Source: an uncultured Alphaproteobacteria bacterium (GTDB taxonomy: Bacteria; Pseudomonadota; Alphaproteobacteria; Rhizobiales; Aestuariivirgaceae). Taken from it: a stretch of DNA of 64,000 bases. Below are positions 53,629 through 63,274 of this stretch, in pieces. A program made the translations under genes and the position numbers. Below the pieces are notes generated by a model. The model worked only from the letters and a program-made list of their open reading frames with translations. It had not been told where the DNA came from and ran no database searches. The stretch spans positions 310,001 through 374,000 of the forward strand of contig CAMFKI010000002.1 of the NCBI GenBank assembly GCA_945957365.1, written 5' to 3'. Every line of letters starts with the position of its first letter. The first letter of the stretch is position 1.

Positions 53629-55113
53629 ATGACCGCACTGCAGCGCTACCGGATGTTCATCGACGGCAAATGGGTCGACGCCTCTGACGGGCGGACCTTC
53701 ACCTCGATGAACCCGTCGACCGGCGACGACTGGTCGGAAATACCGGAAGCCACCGCTGCCGACGTGAACCGGGCGGTTGAGGCTGCGCACCGTGCCTTCA
53801 CCCAGGGCGAATGGGCGACGGCCCTGCCCACCGCGCGCGGCAAGTATCTCCGCCGTCTCGCCGAGCTCCTCGCCCAGAAGTCGGAGGAGCTCGGCCGCAC
53901 CGAGACAATCGACACCGGCAAGATGCTGAAGGAGACGCGCTGGCAGGCGAAATACATCGCCGAGTTCTTCCAGTTCTATGCCGGTGCGGCCGACAAGGTG
54001 ATGGGCAACACGCTGCCCATCGACAAGCCGGACATGCTGGCGATGACCTTGCGCGAACCTCTGGGCGTGGTGGCTGCGGTGGTGCCGTGGAACTCGCAGC
54101 TGTTCCTGGTGGCCGTAAAGATCGGGCCGGCACTGGCGGCCGGCAACACCGTGGTGCTGAAGGCCTCCGAGCACGCCTCGGCCCCGATGCTGGAGTTCGC
54201 GCGGCTGATGGAGGAGGCTGGCTTTCCGCCCGGCGTGTTCAACGTGGTGACCGGCCATGGCGACCCCTGCGGCCGGGTGCTGACCTCGCATCCCCTGGTA
54301 CAGCGCATCTCGTTCACCGGCGGGCCCGAGTCGGCGCGTCACATCATCCGCAATTCGGCGGAGAATTTTGCCCAGGTGTCGCTCGAGCTCGGCGGCAAGT
54401 CGCCGTTCCTGGTGTTCGACGATGCCGACCTCGAAAGTGCCGTCAACGGCTCGATCTCCGGCATCTTCGGCGCCACCGGCCAGTCCTGCGTCGCCGGCTC
54501 CAGGCTCTACCTGCAGGACAAGGTGGCTGACCAGTTCCTCGACACCATGGTGGCACGCGCCCGGCAGATCCGCATCGGTGATCCGCTGCTCGAGGAAACG
54601 CAGATGGGCCCGCTCGCCACCCACGGCCAGCTGTCGCGCATCGAGAAGGAAGTGGCCTTCGCCCAGGAGCAGGGCGGCAAGCTCCTGACCGGCGGCCAGC
54701 GCCCGCCCGGCCAGAACCGCGGCCTGTTCTACGAGCCGACCATCATCGAGTGCCGCAGCCAGCAGGACCGCATCGTCGACACCGAGATGTTCGGTCCGGT
54801 GCTGAGCGTACTGCGCTTCAAGGACGAGGACGAGGTGCTGCGCCTCGCCAACGACACCAAGCATGGTCTGGCCGCGGGCGTGTTCACGCGGAACGGCGCC
54901 CGGGCGCTGCGGGTGACCAAGCAGCTGCGCGCCGGCATCGTCTGGGTGAACACCTATCGCGTGGTCTCGCCCATCGCCGAGTTCGGCGGCTTCAAGGAAT
55001 CGGGCTATGGCCGCGAGAGCGGCTTCCAGGCGATTTACGACTACACACGGCCGAAGACGGTGTGGATCAACACCTCCGACCAGCCGCTCGCCAACCCCTT
55101 CGTGATGCGCTAG
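53629..55113 (+). CDS. NAD(P)-dependent aldehyde dehydrogenase
   Basis: 494 residues. Catalytic Cys in GATGQSCVAGSR, general-base Glu in SLELGGKSPF, cofactor motif FTGGPESAR. Close to betaine-aldehyde/gamma-aminobutyraldehyde type enzymes; aldehyde not identifiable. ATG 53629 behind GGAGG; GTG 53623 in frame is the alternative. Its TAG stop shares the four bases CTAG with the convergent synthetase stop. Confidence 0.93.
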   Translation: MTALQRYRMFIDGKWVDASDGRTFTSMNPSTGDDWSEIPEATAADVNRAVEAAHRAFTQGEWATALPTARGKYLRRLAELLAQKSEELGRTETIDTGKMLKETRWQAKYIAEFFQFYAGAADKVMGNTLPIDKPDMLAMTLREPLGVVAAVVPWNSQLFLVAVKIGPALAAGNTVVLKASEHASAPMLEFARLMEEAGFPPGVFNVVTGHGDPCGRVLTSHPLVQRISFTGGPESARHIIRNSAENFAQVSLELGGKSPFLVFDDADLESAVNGSISGIFGATGQSCVAGSRLYLQDKVADQFLDTMVARARQIRIGDPLLEETQMGPLATHGQLSRIEKEVAFAQEQGGKLLTGGQRPPGQNRGLFYEPTIIECRSQQDRIVDTEMFGPVLSVLRFKDEDEVLRLANDTKHGLAAGVFTRNGARALRVTKQLRAGIVWVNTYRVVSPIAEFGGFKESGYGRESGFQAIYDYTRPKTVWINTSDQPLANPFVMR

Positions 55114-57197
55114 CCGAGCTGCATCAGCACGTCGACGGCCGTGCTTTCGCGGCTGCCGACGAACAGCGGGTTGATCTCGATCTCCGTCACGGCGTTCGCC
55201 TCATCGGCAGCGAAAGCGGCAAGCCGCGCCAGCGTGTCGAGCAGGGCTTCACGATTGGCGGCGGGCTTGCCGCGGTAACCGTCCAGCAGGCGGCTGATCC
55301 GAAGCCGTGACAGGGCGCGCGCAAGCTCGGGCCGCGTCGCCGGCAGCAGCAGCGTGGTGGCGTCTGCCAGCAGCTCAACGAGCACGCCGCCCGCCGCCAG
55401 GGTCATGGCGAGGCCGAACTGCGGGTCACGGCGGATGCTGACCATCAGTTCCACGACCGGAGACTCCACCATGGCTTCGACCAGGAAGCTGTCGGTGACC
55501 GCCGCGGCATTGAAGGCCGTCACATCTGCCACCATGCGCTGTACCGCCGACGCCACCTCATCGCTCGAGCGCAGCCCCAGTCGCACCGCACCGGCTTCCG
55601 TCTTGTGCGGCAGCATTGCGCTGACCATCTTCACGGCGACCGGAAACCCCAGCTCCTGCGCCAGCATGGACGCTTCGGCAGCCGTGCCGGTGCGGCTCCG
55701 GGGTACGGCAATGCCGCTGGCGGCGAGCCGCTTCTTTGCCGCGGCCTCGTCGAGGAGGCGCAGGCTCCCTCCGGCCTTCACTGACACGAGCGGTACAGGA
55801 GCGCCGGCGGCGATCGCCGACCGCCGTTTGCCATGCCAGACGGCCCCGGCGATGGCGCGCATGCAGTCCTCGATATCCTGCATCGGCGCCACGCCTTCGG
55901 CAACGAGGAAATTGCGTGTCTCGGCATCGAGGTTCTCGGAGATCGTGCTGCACACCGCCGCTGGAAGGCCCTGCGCCCGGGCTGCCGCGACGAAGGACAG
56001 CGTGTCGTTGCGATACCACTGCTTGCTCTCGTCGAGGCCGGGGGCCGGATAGTCCTGCACGATCACCGCGGCGTCGTGGCCCTGGGCAAAGAGCGTGTCG
56101 AAAACCGGCCTGGTCCTTTCCGGAATGCCCCAGATCGGCGTGGTGTAGTCGAGCGGGTTGGAGACCGTCGCGGTGGCCGGCAACTGGTCGCGCAGCGCCG
56201 CCGCCGTGGCGGGGTCCGGCGGCGTGAAGGCGAGGTCGAGCCGCTCGGCATAGTCGGCCAGCATTGTGGCGCCCCCGCCGGAGCAGGTGAGACCGGCAAG
56301 CCGGGGGCCCTTCGGCACGCCTGCCACGCACAGGAACTTCACCGTCTCCAGCAGTTGTGCCGGGCTTTCGACGGCGACGATGCCGAGCCAGTCGAACAGC
56401 GCATCGTAGAGTTCCGCGGTGCCGGACAGCGAGCCGGTGTGGCTCACGGTGAGGCTCGAGCCCAGTCGCGAAGTGCCGGTTTTCAGCGCCACGATGGGCT
56501 TGCCGAGGCCGAGGCTCTTCAGCGCCGCGCGTTCGAAGGCCGGAACGTCCTTCAGCCCCTCGATGTGGAGGCCGATGGCGCGCACCTCGGGCCGCTCAGC
56601 CAGTGCATCGACGAAATCCTCGAGCCGCAGCAGCGTCTGGTTTCCGGCCGAAACCATGTAGGCGAAGGGCACGCTGCGCTGGCTCATGGTGAAGTCCGAC
56701 GACAACATGCCCGACTGGGTGATGATCGCTGCGCCATAACCCGGGCAGGAGCCGCCATGGGCGAAGGGCCAGAGTGCCACCTTGTCCACGTAGTTGATGA
56801 TGCCGTAGCAATTGGGGCCGACCAGCGCGAGATCGCCCGCCGCCTGGATCAGCCGCAGCTCGGCGTCGGTGCCTTCCGCACCCGTCTCGCCGAAGCCCGC
56901 CGTGTAGCAGACGACACCGCCTGCCCCCATGGCGCTGAGCTTCGCGAGAGACTCGATGGCGGCTTCTTTCGGCACCGCGAGGAACACCGCATCGGGTGCT
57001 TCCGGCAGATCGTCGAGTGTTGCGAAACAGGCATGACCGCCGATGTGGCTGCGTTTGGGGTTGACCGGCCAGAACGGACCGGTGAAGCCGATGCGCTTGC
57101 ATTCCGTGGCAACCGTCTCGGCATCACGCCCGCCGATCACCGCGACATGGCGCGGCTTCAGCAGTCGCTCGAGATTGGCGCGGCGCCTGGGCGTCAT
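55110..57197 (-). CDS. NDP-forming acyl-CoA synthetase (fused alpha and beta domains)
   Basis: 695 residues. N-terminal CoA-binding domain (RHVAVIGGRDAETVATECKR), succinyl-CoA-ligase-like flavodoxin domain in the middle (SHTGSLSGTAELYDALF), and C-terminal ATP-grasp about from residue 480 (FPVAVKMVSAMLPHKTEAGAV). Makes acyl-CoA from acid, CoA and ATP with ADP as product. ATG 57197 overlaps the acyl-CoA dehydrogenase stop (ATGA). Last gene of the minus operon. Confidence 0.9.
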   Translation of the reverse strand: MTPRRRANLERLLKPRHVAVIGGRDAETVATECKRIGFTGPFWPVNPKRSHIGGHACFATLDDLPEAPDAVFLAVPKEAAIESLAKLSAMGAGGVVCYTAGFGETGAEGTDAELRLIQAAGDLALVGPNCYGIINYVDKVALWPFAHGGSCPGYGAAIITQSGMLSSDFTMSQRSVPFAYMVSAGNQTLLRLEDFVDALAERPEVRAIGLHIEGLKDVPAFERAALKSLGLGKPIVALKTGTSRLGSSLTVSHTGSLSGTAELYDALFDWLGIVAVESPAQLLETVKFLCVAGVPKGPRLAGLTCSGGGATMLADYAERLDLAFTPPDPATAAALRDQLPATATVSNPLDYTTPIWGIPERTRPVFDTLFAQGHDAAVIVQDYPAPGLDESKQWYRNDTLSFVAAARAQGLPAAVCSTISENLDAETRNFLVAEGVAPMQDIEDCMRAIAGAVWHGKRRSAIAAGAPVPLVSVKAGGSLRLLDEAAAKKRLAASGIAVPRSRTGTAAEASMLAQELGFPVAVKMVSAMLPHKTEAGAVRLGLRSSDEVASAVQRMVADVTAFNAAAVTDSFLVEAMVESPVVELMVSIRRDPQFGLAMTLAAGGVLVELLADATTLLLPATRPELARALSRLRISRLLDGYRGKPAANREALLDTLARLAAFAADEANAVTEIEINPLFVGSRESTAVDVLMQLG

Positions 57198-58354
57198 GCG
57201 CCCAGCGGCCGCAGCATGGCGCGCGAGATGATGTGGCGCTGGATTTCCGACGTACCGTCCCAGATGCGCTCGAGCCTTGCATCGCGCCACAGGCGCTGGA
57301 TGGGAAGCTCCTCCATCAGCCCCATGCCGCCATAGATCTGCACCGTGCTGTCGGCGACGCGGTTGACCATCTCGGAACAGTAGAGCTTGACCATGGAGAT
57401 ATCGGAATCGGTGAGGACGCCGTCATTGGCGCGGCGTACCGCATCCTCCACCAGCAGGTCGGCGGCGCGCAACTCGGTTGCCATGTCGGCCAGCTTGAAG
57501 CCGGTGCCCTGGAACTTGCCGATGGCCTGGCCGAACTGCTTGCGGCTCGCCGCCCATTCGGTGGCCAGCCCCATCAGCCGTTCCGCTTTGCCGCAGCACG
57601 AGGCGCCGACGAAGATGCGGCCATAGGTAAGCCACTGGCCGGAGAGTTCGAGGCCCTTGCCCTCCTCGCCGAGGATCTGGCGCTTGTGCAGGCGCACGTT
57701 GTCGAAGCTGAGCTGGAAGGTCTTGTAGCCGCGATAGCTGACGCAATGCGTGCCGTCGCGCACGTCAAAGCCGGGGGTGCCGACATCGACCAGAAACGCC
57801 GTCACCCGCTTGCGTGACCCGCGCGGGCTCTCATCCACCCCGGTGGCGGCGAAGACGATGGCGAAATCCGGCATCACCGGCCCGGAGATGAAATGCTTCG
57901 AGCCGTTGAGGATCCAGTCGTCGCCATCGCGCCTGGCGTTGGACTTCATGCCCATCACGTCGGAGCCCGCCTCGGGCTCGGTCAACGCGAAGAGTTCGCG
58001 CTTCTCACCCTTCACGCAAGGGGTGAGATAGCGTTCGCGCTGCTCGCCCTCGCAGGCCAGAAGCAGTTCGGTGGGCCGCGCCACCCAGCTGTGCAGCGCG
58101 TGGCTGGTCTTGCCGAACTCGCGCTCCATGATCACTTTGGCCTCGAGGCTCAGGCCGCCGCCCCCCACCTCTTCCGGCAGGTTGGCGGCATAGAGCCCGG
58201 CCTCATGAGCCCGCTTCTCGATCTGGCGGCCGATCTCGATCGGCACTTCGCCCAGCTTGTCGACGAGGTCCTCGTGCGGATGCAGCTCGGCCTTCATGAA
58301 GGCCTGCACGGTTTCCAGCAGCAGGCGGTTTTCGTGGGAATTGACGAGCGGCAA
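57194..58354 (-). CDS. Acyl-CoA dehydrogenase
   Basis: 386 residues, FAD flavoprotein. LFALTEPEAGSDVMGMKSNA and GGMGLMEELPIQRLWRDAR are the two family signatures. The usual catalytic Glu position (YEGT) reads IWDGTSEIQR, i.e. Asp. TTG 58354 is chosen because GGAGG sits 5 bases before it and no ATG or GTG lies nearby; the open frame above it is a shadow of the permease gene. 17 bp after the permease stop, so probably in the transporter operon. Confidence 0.88.
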   Translation of the reverse strand: MPLVNSHENRLLLETVQAFMKAELHPHEDLVDKLGEVPIEIGRQIEKRAHEAGLYAANLPEEVGGGGLSLEAKVIMEREFGKTSHALHSWVARPTELLLACEGEQRERYLTPCVKGEKRELFALTEPEAGSDVMGMKSNARRDGDDWILNGSKHFISGPVMPDFAIVFAATGVDESPRGSRKRVTAFLVDVGTPGFDVRDGTHCVSYRGYKTFQLSFDNVRLHKRQILGEEGKGLELSGQWLTYGRIFVGASCCGKAERLMGLATEWAASRKQFGQAIGKFQGTGFKLADMATELRAADLLVEDAVRRANDGVLTDSDISMVKLYCSEMVNRVADSTVQIYGGMGLMEELPIQRLWRDARLERIWDGTSEIQRHIISRAMLRPLGA

Positions 58355-58371
58355 GCGAACCTCCGGGAAGC

Positions 58372-59166
58372 TCAGGCCGTCTCCTCGCCACGACTGCGCG
58401 ACAGGATCGCGAAGCCGACGAGGAAGACGAGGGTTGTGCAGATCAGGACGACCGCCGCCGCGGCGACGGTGGGGTCGGTGTTCTCGCGCATGCCGTTCCA
58501 CAGCCGGCGCGGCAGGGTGAAGACGTCGAACTTGGAGATGAACAGCGTGACGACGATCTCGTCCCACGACAGGATGAAGGCGAAGACCGCTCCGGCCAGG
58601 ATCCCCGGCCGGATCACCGGGAGGATGACGCGCCGCACCGTGGTGGGCAGCGACGCCCCGAGGCTGCGCGAGGCCTGCTCCAGCCGCAGGTCGAAGTTTG
58701 CCAGCGCTGCCGAGACGGTGATCACCACCATGGGGATCGCGAGGATGGAATGCGCGAGGATGATGCCGAGATAGCTGTCGATCAGCCCGAGCGGAACCCA
58801 CCAGCGGTAGAAGGCCATGGCCGAGATGATCGGCGGCACCATCAGCGGCAGCAGCAGGAAGGCGCGGATCGCCTCGGTGAAGCGTTCCGAGAGCCGCCAC
58901 AGCCCGATGGCGGCCAGCGTGCCGAGCAGCGTTGCAAGGGCAGAAGAAACGATGGCGATGAACAGGCTTTGCCCGAAGCTCGAAATCCACTCGGGGCTGG
59001 TGAGAAGGTTTCGGAAATGCTGCAGCGAAACGCCTTCCCACGGGAAGGAGAGATAGGTCTTGTTGGTGATCGAGACCGGGAAGGCGACGAGCGATGGGAT
59101 GATGAGGATCGACAGGATGACCCAGGCGGCGATCAGGTTGATGCGGCCGGCGAACGAAGGTTTCAT
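58372..59166 (-). CDS. PotC-like ABC permease
   Basis: 264 residues, six helices, EAA loop EQASRSLGASLPTTVRRVILP. Typical of spermidine/putrescine-type importers for cationic or small organic solutes. ATG 59166 overlaps the first permease stop (ATGA). Shares an operon with BKACE, ATPase and binding protein. Confidence 0.92.
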   Translation of the reverse strand: MKPSFAGRINLIAAWVILSILIIPSLVAFPVSITNKTYLSFPWEGVSLQHFRNLLTSPEWISSFGQSLFIAIVSSALATLLGTLAAIGLWRLSERFTEAIRAFLLLPLMVPPIISAMAFYRWWVPLGLIDSYLGIILAHSILAIPMVVITVSAALANFDLRLEQASRSLGASLPTTVRRVILPVIRPGILAGAVFAFILSWDEIVVTLFISKFDVFTLPRRLWNGMRENTDPTVAAAAVVLICTTLVFLVGFAILSRSRGEETA

Positions 59167-60011
59167 CGTGTTGCCCCGCCGAACACCACCGAGAGCTTCA
59201 TGAATCGGTTCAGCACATACATCAATGCCAGCACGCTGGCGATCATCAGGGTGGCGAGCATGGCGGCGACACCCCAGCGCACGGTGACGAGGAGCTGCAC
59301 GGAAATGTATTCGGCGATCATCTGAACCTTGCCGCCGCCGAGAATGGCGGGCGTCACGTAGAAGCCGAGCGAGCTGATGAAAACGAGAAGCGATGCGGCG
59401 ATGATGCCGGGTCGCGTCAGCGGCAGGAACACCCGGAAGAAGGTCTGGGCATGGCTGGCGCCGAGGCTGCGGGACGCGCTGGAGACGCGCGGGTCGATGC
59501 CCTGCATGTTGGCCAGCAGCGGCAGGATGGCATAGGGCACCATGTATTCGGTCATGCCGATCAGCACGCCCAACTCGTTGCGCATCAGCGGAAGCGGCTC
59601 GGAGATGAGACCGAGTCCCAACAGAGCATCGTTCACCAGCCCGTTGTGACCGAGCAGCATGAGCCAGGCGAAGGACCGTACGAGCACGGAGATCCAGAAC
59701 GAGATGAGCAGGATCGACATCATGCGGCGGCGCACGTGCGAAAGCGCGTGCAGCATGGCGTAAGACACGATGTAGCCTAACGTCACCGCGGCAACCGTGG
59801 TGATGAGGCAGAGCCGCACCGTGCGCCACAGCAGCCCCGCCACTGTGTCGCTCTGGAAGATCTTGGCGTAGTTGTCGAACCCGGGCTTTGGGTCGGTCAC
59901 GCTCAACAGCAGCACGTTCACGATGGGCGCCACGTAAAGCGCCAGCACCAGCAGCACCGCCGGTGCCACCAGGAGCCAGTAGGGATTGAAGCGTGAGCTG
60001 CGTGCAGTCAT
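59163..60011 (-). CDS. PotB-like ABC permease
   Basis: 282 residues, six helices (first after RFNPYWLLVAP), EAA loop SASRSLGASHAQTFFRVFLPL. Partner of the PotC-like permease. 61 bp after the binding-protein gene; the gap carries a strong stem-loop. Confidence 0.93.
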   Translation of the reverse strand: MTARSSRFNPYWLLVAPAVLLVLALYVAPIVNVLLLSVTDPKPGFDNYAKIFQSDTVAGLLWRTVRLCLITTVAAVTLGYIVSYAMLHALSHVRRRMMSILLISFWISVLVRSFAWLMLLGHNGLVNDALLGLGLISEPLPLMRNELGVLIGMTEYMVPYAILPLLANMQGIDPRVSSASRSLGASHAQTFFRVFLPLTRPGIIAASLLVFISSLGFYVTPAILGGGKVQMIAEYISVQLLVTVRWGVAAMLATLMIASVLALMYVLNRFMKLSVVFGGATR

Positions 60012-60029
60012 GGTGTGCTTTGTGAAAGT

Positions 60030-60061
60030 GACGCGCGCCCCGAATGCCGGAGGCGCGCGTC
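60030..60061 (-). other. Intercistronic stem-loop after the PotD-like gene
   Basis: Perfect 10-bp inverted repeat GACGCGCGCC / GGCGCGCGTC with a 12-base loop in the 61-bp gap between binding protein and permease genes. No T run follows. Confidence 0.55.
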
Positions 60062-60072
60062 CTTGTCCTGGA

Positions 60073-61182
60073 TCAGCCGATCGCGTCGAGGAAGGCGTTC
60101 ACGGCGTCGCCGCCATTGTCGGCCCACCACACCGGGTCGTTGAAGATCACCTTGTCGATGTTCTGCGCCGAGTTGACGGCGTAGGGCGCCATCGCCGCCG
60201 GTATCTTGTCGAAGGCCTGCGGGTTCGACGGCGTCATGCCGAGGCAGTCCAAGAGGCCGAGCTGCGATTCGATCTGCAGGGCCTGCGCGATGAACTTCAT
60301 CACGTTGTCGCGGCCGGCCGGATTGCCGCGCGGCACGATGTAGGCGCCCGGCATGGCAATCGCCTCGTTCATTACCATCTTGTAGCGGCCGTTGGTGCGC
60401 TCTTCGATGGTCTTGCCGCGGTTCTGCCAGATCATGCCCATGGCAACCTCGCCATTGACGATCATGTCGTGAGCCTCGGAGCCCGAACCCCAATAGAGGC
60501 TGTCGGCCTTGATGGTCTTGATCTTGGCGATGGCCCGCGGCACGTCGCAGGGGTAGACCTTGTCCTTGGCCACACCGTCGGCCACCAGCGCGCTCTCGAT
60601 CGAGCCGTTGGCCCACTTGTAGAGCGAGCGCTTCCCGGGGAACTTGGCGGTGTCGTAGAAATCCGCCCAGCCCTTGGGCGGATTGTCGCCGAAAGCCTTG
60701 GTGTCATACATGAAGGCATAGCCGTAGAAGATCACGCAGACGCCATAGTCCCACGCGAAGCCGTCCTTGATCTGCTTCTTGTCGACGATGTTGTAGTCGA
60801 TGGCCTCCAGATGGCCGGACTTGCCGAGTGCGATGGCGTCGAACCCGTCGGCGTCGCAGACGTCGGCCGTCACCTTGCCGGAGTCGACCATCTCCTTGAT
60901 CTTGCCCTGCAGCGGTCCCGAGGTGTCGAACTTCAGCGGAATGCCGGTCTTCGCCGTGAACGGCTTGCCGATGGCATCGCCGTGGCACTTTTCGGACTCG
61001 CCGCCCCAGTTCCACATCACGATCTCGTTTGCCGCGGCGTCGGCGTCGCCGGCCCTGACTGCCACTGTCGCAACACCCGCCAGGCCGCACAGCATCAGGA
61101 AGCTGCGGCGGTCGAGGCGGCCGGACTTGAAGGCAATGGCACCCTCGCGTGCCATCTCGTTCAGGAAAGCTTTGTCTGTCAT
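60073..61182 (-). CDS. PotD-like periplasmic binding protein with Tat signal
   Basis: 369 residues. A Tat-type signal is set inward (GRLDRRSFLMLCGLAGVATV, about residues 21-40). The mature domain starts NEIVMWNWGGESEKCHGDAI, like PotD/PotF. MIWQNRGKTIEERTNGRYKM lies in the binding lobe. Ligand likely cationic or zwitterionic amine/betaine (inference). ATG 61182 has GGAGGAAG in front; the open frame from 61248 lacks a ribosome site. Confidence 0.9.
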   Translation of the reverse strand: MTDKAFLNEMAREGAIAFKSGRLDRRSFLMLCGLAGVATVAVRAGDADAAANEIVMWNWGGESEKCHGDAIGKPFTAKTGIPLKFDTSGPLQGKIKEMVDSGKVTADVCDADGFDAIALGKSGHLEAIDYNIVDKKQIKDGFAWDYGVCVIFYGYAFMYDTKAFGDNPPKGWADFYDTAKFPGKRSLYKWANGSIESALVADGVAKDKVYPCDVPRAIAKIKTIKADSLYWGSGSEAHDMIVNGEVAMGMIWQNRGKTIEERTNGRYKMVMNEAIAMPGAYIVPRGNPAGRDNVMKFIAQALQIESQLGLLDCLGMTPSNPQAFDKIPAAMAPYAVNSAQNIDKVIFNDPVWWADNGGDAVNAFLDAIG

Positions 61183-61244
61183 GGTCACTTCCTCCGTTGC
61201 TGCGGCCTTGGCCGCGATTGTTGTTGCGGGCTTCAGGCCCAATC

Positions 61245-62279
61245 TCATGCGGATCTTGCGCCCGCTTCGTCTCCGTCGCCGCCCTCGACCTCGACCTGAG
61301 CATCATTGCTCCAGCAGAGTTCGACGGCCTGCGATTCCGAAAATGCCTCCGCGCTGTGCCAGGCGGGCACGTGGACCTCGATGGTCGGGTGGTTCTCGAC
61401 CTCGACCATCAGCTTGAGGGTGGCTCCCATGTAGGTGATGCTGCGCACCGTGCCGCAAAGCCGATTCTGACCCTGTCCCTTGCCGGCGGCGAAAACCTGG
61501 ATCTTCTCGGGCCGCAGCGCGAAGATGCGGCCTTCGTGACGAATGAAGTTGCTCTTGCCCAGGAAGTTCGCTGCGAAGACCGTGCGGGGCTTCTCGTAGA
61601 GTTCGATCGGGCTGCCAACCTGCACCACCCTGCCGCGGTTCATGATCACGATCCGGTCGGACATCGTGAGTGCTTCTTCCTGGTCGTGAGTGACGTAGAT
61701 GAAGGTGGTGCCGACCCGGTTGTGGATGTCCTTCAACTGGTCCTGCACTTCGGCGCGCAGCTTGCGGTCGAGCGCGCCCAGGGGTTCATCGAGCAGCAGC
61801 ACGCGCGGAGAGAAGCTCAGAGCGCGGGCCAGCGCCACGCGTTGCTGCTGGCCGCCGGACAGCTGGTGCGGATGACGGTCGGCCAGGCCCTTGAGCTGCA
61901 CCATCTCCAGCATCTCGTCGACGCGCGCGTCGATTTCGGCCCTGGGGCGATGGCGGATTTCGAGCGGATAGGCGATGTTCTTGCGAACCGTCATGTGCGG
62001 AAACAGCGCATAGCCCTGGAACACCATGCCGAAGTTCCGCTTCTCGGGTGGCGTCGCGGCGATCGAGGCTCCTCCGACCAGGATGTCGCCCATGGAGATG
62101 TCCTGGAAGCCCGCCAACATCATCAGCAGCGTCGTCTTGCCGGAGCCTGAGGGGCCCAGGAGCGTCAGGAATTCGCCGGCGCGGATATCGAGCGACACGC
62201 CGTCGACGGCGGTCATCTTGCCATACTGCTTGGTGACGTTGCTGAAGACGACACCGATGCCGGCAGGTCCTGCGTTCAT
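61245..62279 (-). CDS. PotA-like ABC ATPase
   Basis: 344 residues. Walker [17 protein letters not shown], signature [15 protein letters not shown], Walker [17 protein letters not shown] domain C-terminal. Energises the PotBC/PotD-like system. ATG 62279 overlaps the BKACE stop (ATGA), so BKACE and transporter are translationally coupled. Confidence 0.93.
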   Translation of the reverse strand: MNAGPAGIGVVFSNVTKQYGKMTAVDGVSLDIRAGEFLTLLGPSGSGKTTLLMMLAGFQDISMGDILVGGASIAATPPEKRNFGMVFQGYALFPHMTVRKNIAYPLEIRHRPRAEIDARVDEMLEMVQLKGLADRHPHQLSGGQQQRVALARALSFSPRVLLLDEPLGALDRKLRAEVQDQLKDIHNRVGTTFIYVTHDQEEALTMSDRIVIMNRGRVVQVGSPIELYEKPRTVFAANFLGKSNFIRHEGRIFALRPEKIQVFAAGKGQGQNRLCGTVRSITYMGATLKLMVEVENHPTIEVHVPAWHSAEAFSESQAVELCWSNDAQVEVEGGDGDEAGARSA

Positions 62280-63163
62280 GCCTGTTTCTTGAGCCCGAGC
62301 TTCTTGCGCGCCTCGGCCGGGGTCAGGACCCTTGCTCCCATGCGCTCGATGATCCCCACCACGCGCTCGACCAGCTGGGCATTGCTGGCGAGCACGCCAC
62401 GGTCGAGATAGAGATTGTCCTCGAGGCCGACGCGCACGTTGCCGCCCATTGCCACCGCCGCGGCGGCCATCGGCATCTGCATGCGCGAAATGCCGAAGCT
62501 CGCCCAGCTGGCATTGGCCGGCAGCTGGTCCTTCATCGCCTTCATGTTGTCGACCGACTGGTCGGCACCCCAGGGAATGCCGAGGCAGATCTGGAACATC
62601 GGCGGATCGTCGATGAGGCCTTCCTTGATCAGTTGCCTGGCGAGACGGATGTGGCCGAGGTCGAACACTTCCAGCTCGGGCTTCACGCCCCACTCTTTCA
62701 CCAGCGCGGCCATGCGGCGGAGATAGGGCGGTGTGGACATGTAGACATAGTTGCCGTCGCCGAAATTCATCGAGCCGCAGTCGAGGCTGCAGATCTCGGG
62801 GCGCAGCATTTCGACGTGGCGGAGCCGTTCCTCCGGGCCGATCATGTCGGTGCCGGCGCCAGGCTTGCACGGGTCGTCCTCGCTGATCATCCAGTCCCCG
62901 CCCATGCCGGCGGTGAGGTTGATGACGACGTCGGTACCGCTGGAGCGCACGATGTCGACGGCGCGCTTGAACAGTTCCGGATCGCGCGAGCCCTTACCGG
63001 TGGCAGGGTCACGCACATGCAGGTGCGCGGCGGTGGCACCGGCCTTGGCGGCATCGATGGCCGCCTGGGCGATCTGCTCCGGCGTCACCGGAACGCCGGG
63101 GTGCTTGCCGACCGTGTCACCGGCTCCGGTTACGGCACATGTCACGATGACGTCGAAGTTCAC
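62276..63163 (-). CDS. BKACE (DUF849) beta-keto acid cleavage enzyme
   Basis: 295 residues. Zinc-binding [10 protein letters not shown] (His47, His49) near the N-terminus and [16 protein letters not shown] with the third metal ligand region. BKACE enzymes condense a beta-keto acid with acetyl-CoA to give acetoacetate and a new CoA ester; known substrates include 3-keto-5-aminohexanoate and dehydrocarnitine. GTG start 63163 after GGGAG. First gene of the operon and divergent from a GlxA-type regulator, an arrangement also seen for carnitine catabolism. Confidence 0.92.
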   Translation of the reverse strand: MNFDVIVTCAVTGAGDTVGKHPGVPVTPEQIAQAAIDAAKAGATAAHLHVRDPATGKGSRDPELFKRAVDIVRSSGTDVVINLTAGMGGDWMISEDDPCKPGAGTDMIGPEERLRHVEMLRPEICSLDCGSMNFGDGNYVYMSTPPYLRRMAALVKEWGVKPELEVFDLGHIRLARQLIKEGLIDDPPMFQICLGIPWGADQSVDNMKAMKDQLPANASWASFGISRMQMPMAAAAVAMGGNVRVGLEDNLYLDRGVLASNAQLVERVVGIIERMGARVLTPAEARKKLGLKKQA

Positions 63164-63205
63164 GCTGTCACTCCCTTGGCATTTTTTGCTTATGCGCGAA
63201 ATGAT

Positions 63206-63233
63206 TTGCCCGAACGCTTCGGAGCGTTATAGA
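63206..63233 (+). promoter_or_regulatory. Candidate promoter with operator dyad, regulator gene
   Basis: TTGCCC (63206-63211), 16-bp spacer, TATAGA (63228-63233). The spacer is filled by a perfect dyad AACGCT-TCGG-AGCGTT (63213-63228), so a bound protein would occlude the promoter. In the 111-bp divergent region between BKACE and the GlxA-type gene; candidate autoregulatory site. Confidence 0.45.
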
Positions 63234-63274
63234 ATTTTCGCCATCAATTCGTTTTTTTCGTCGGTCACGGAATC

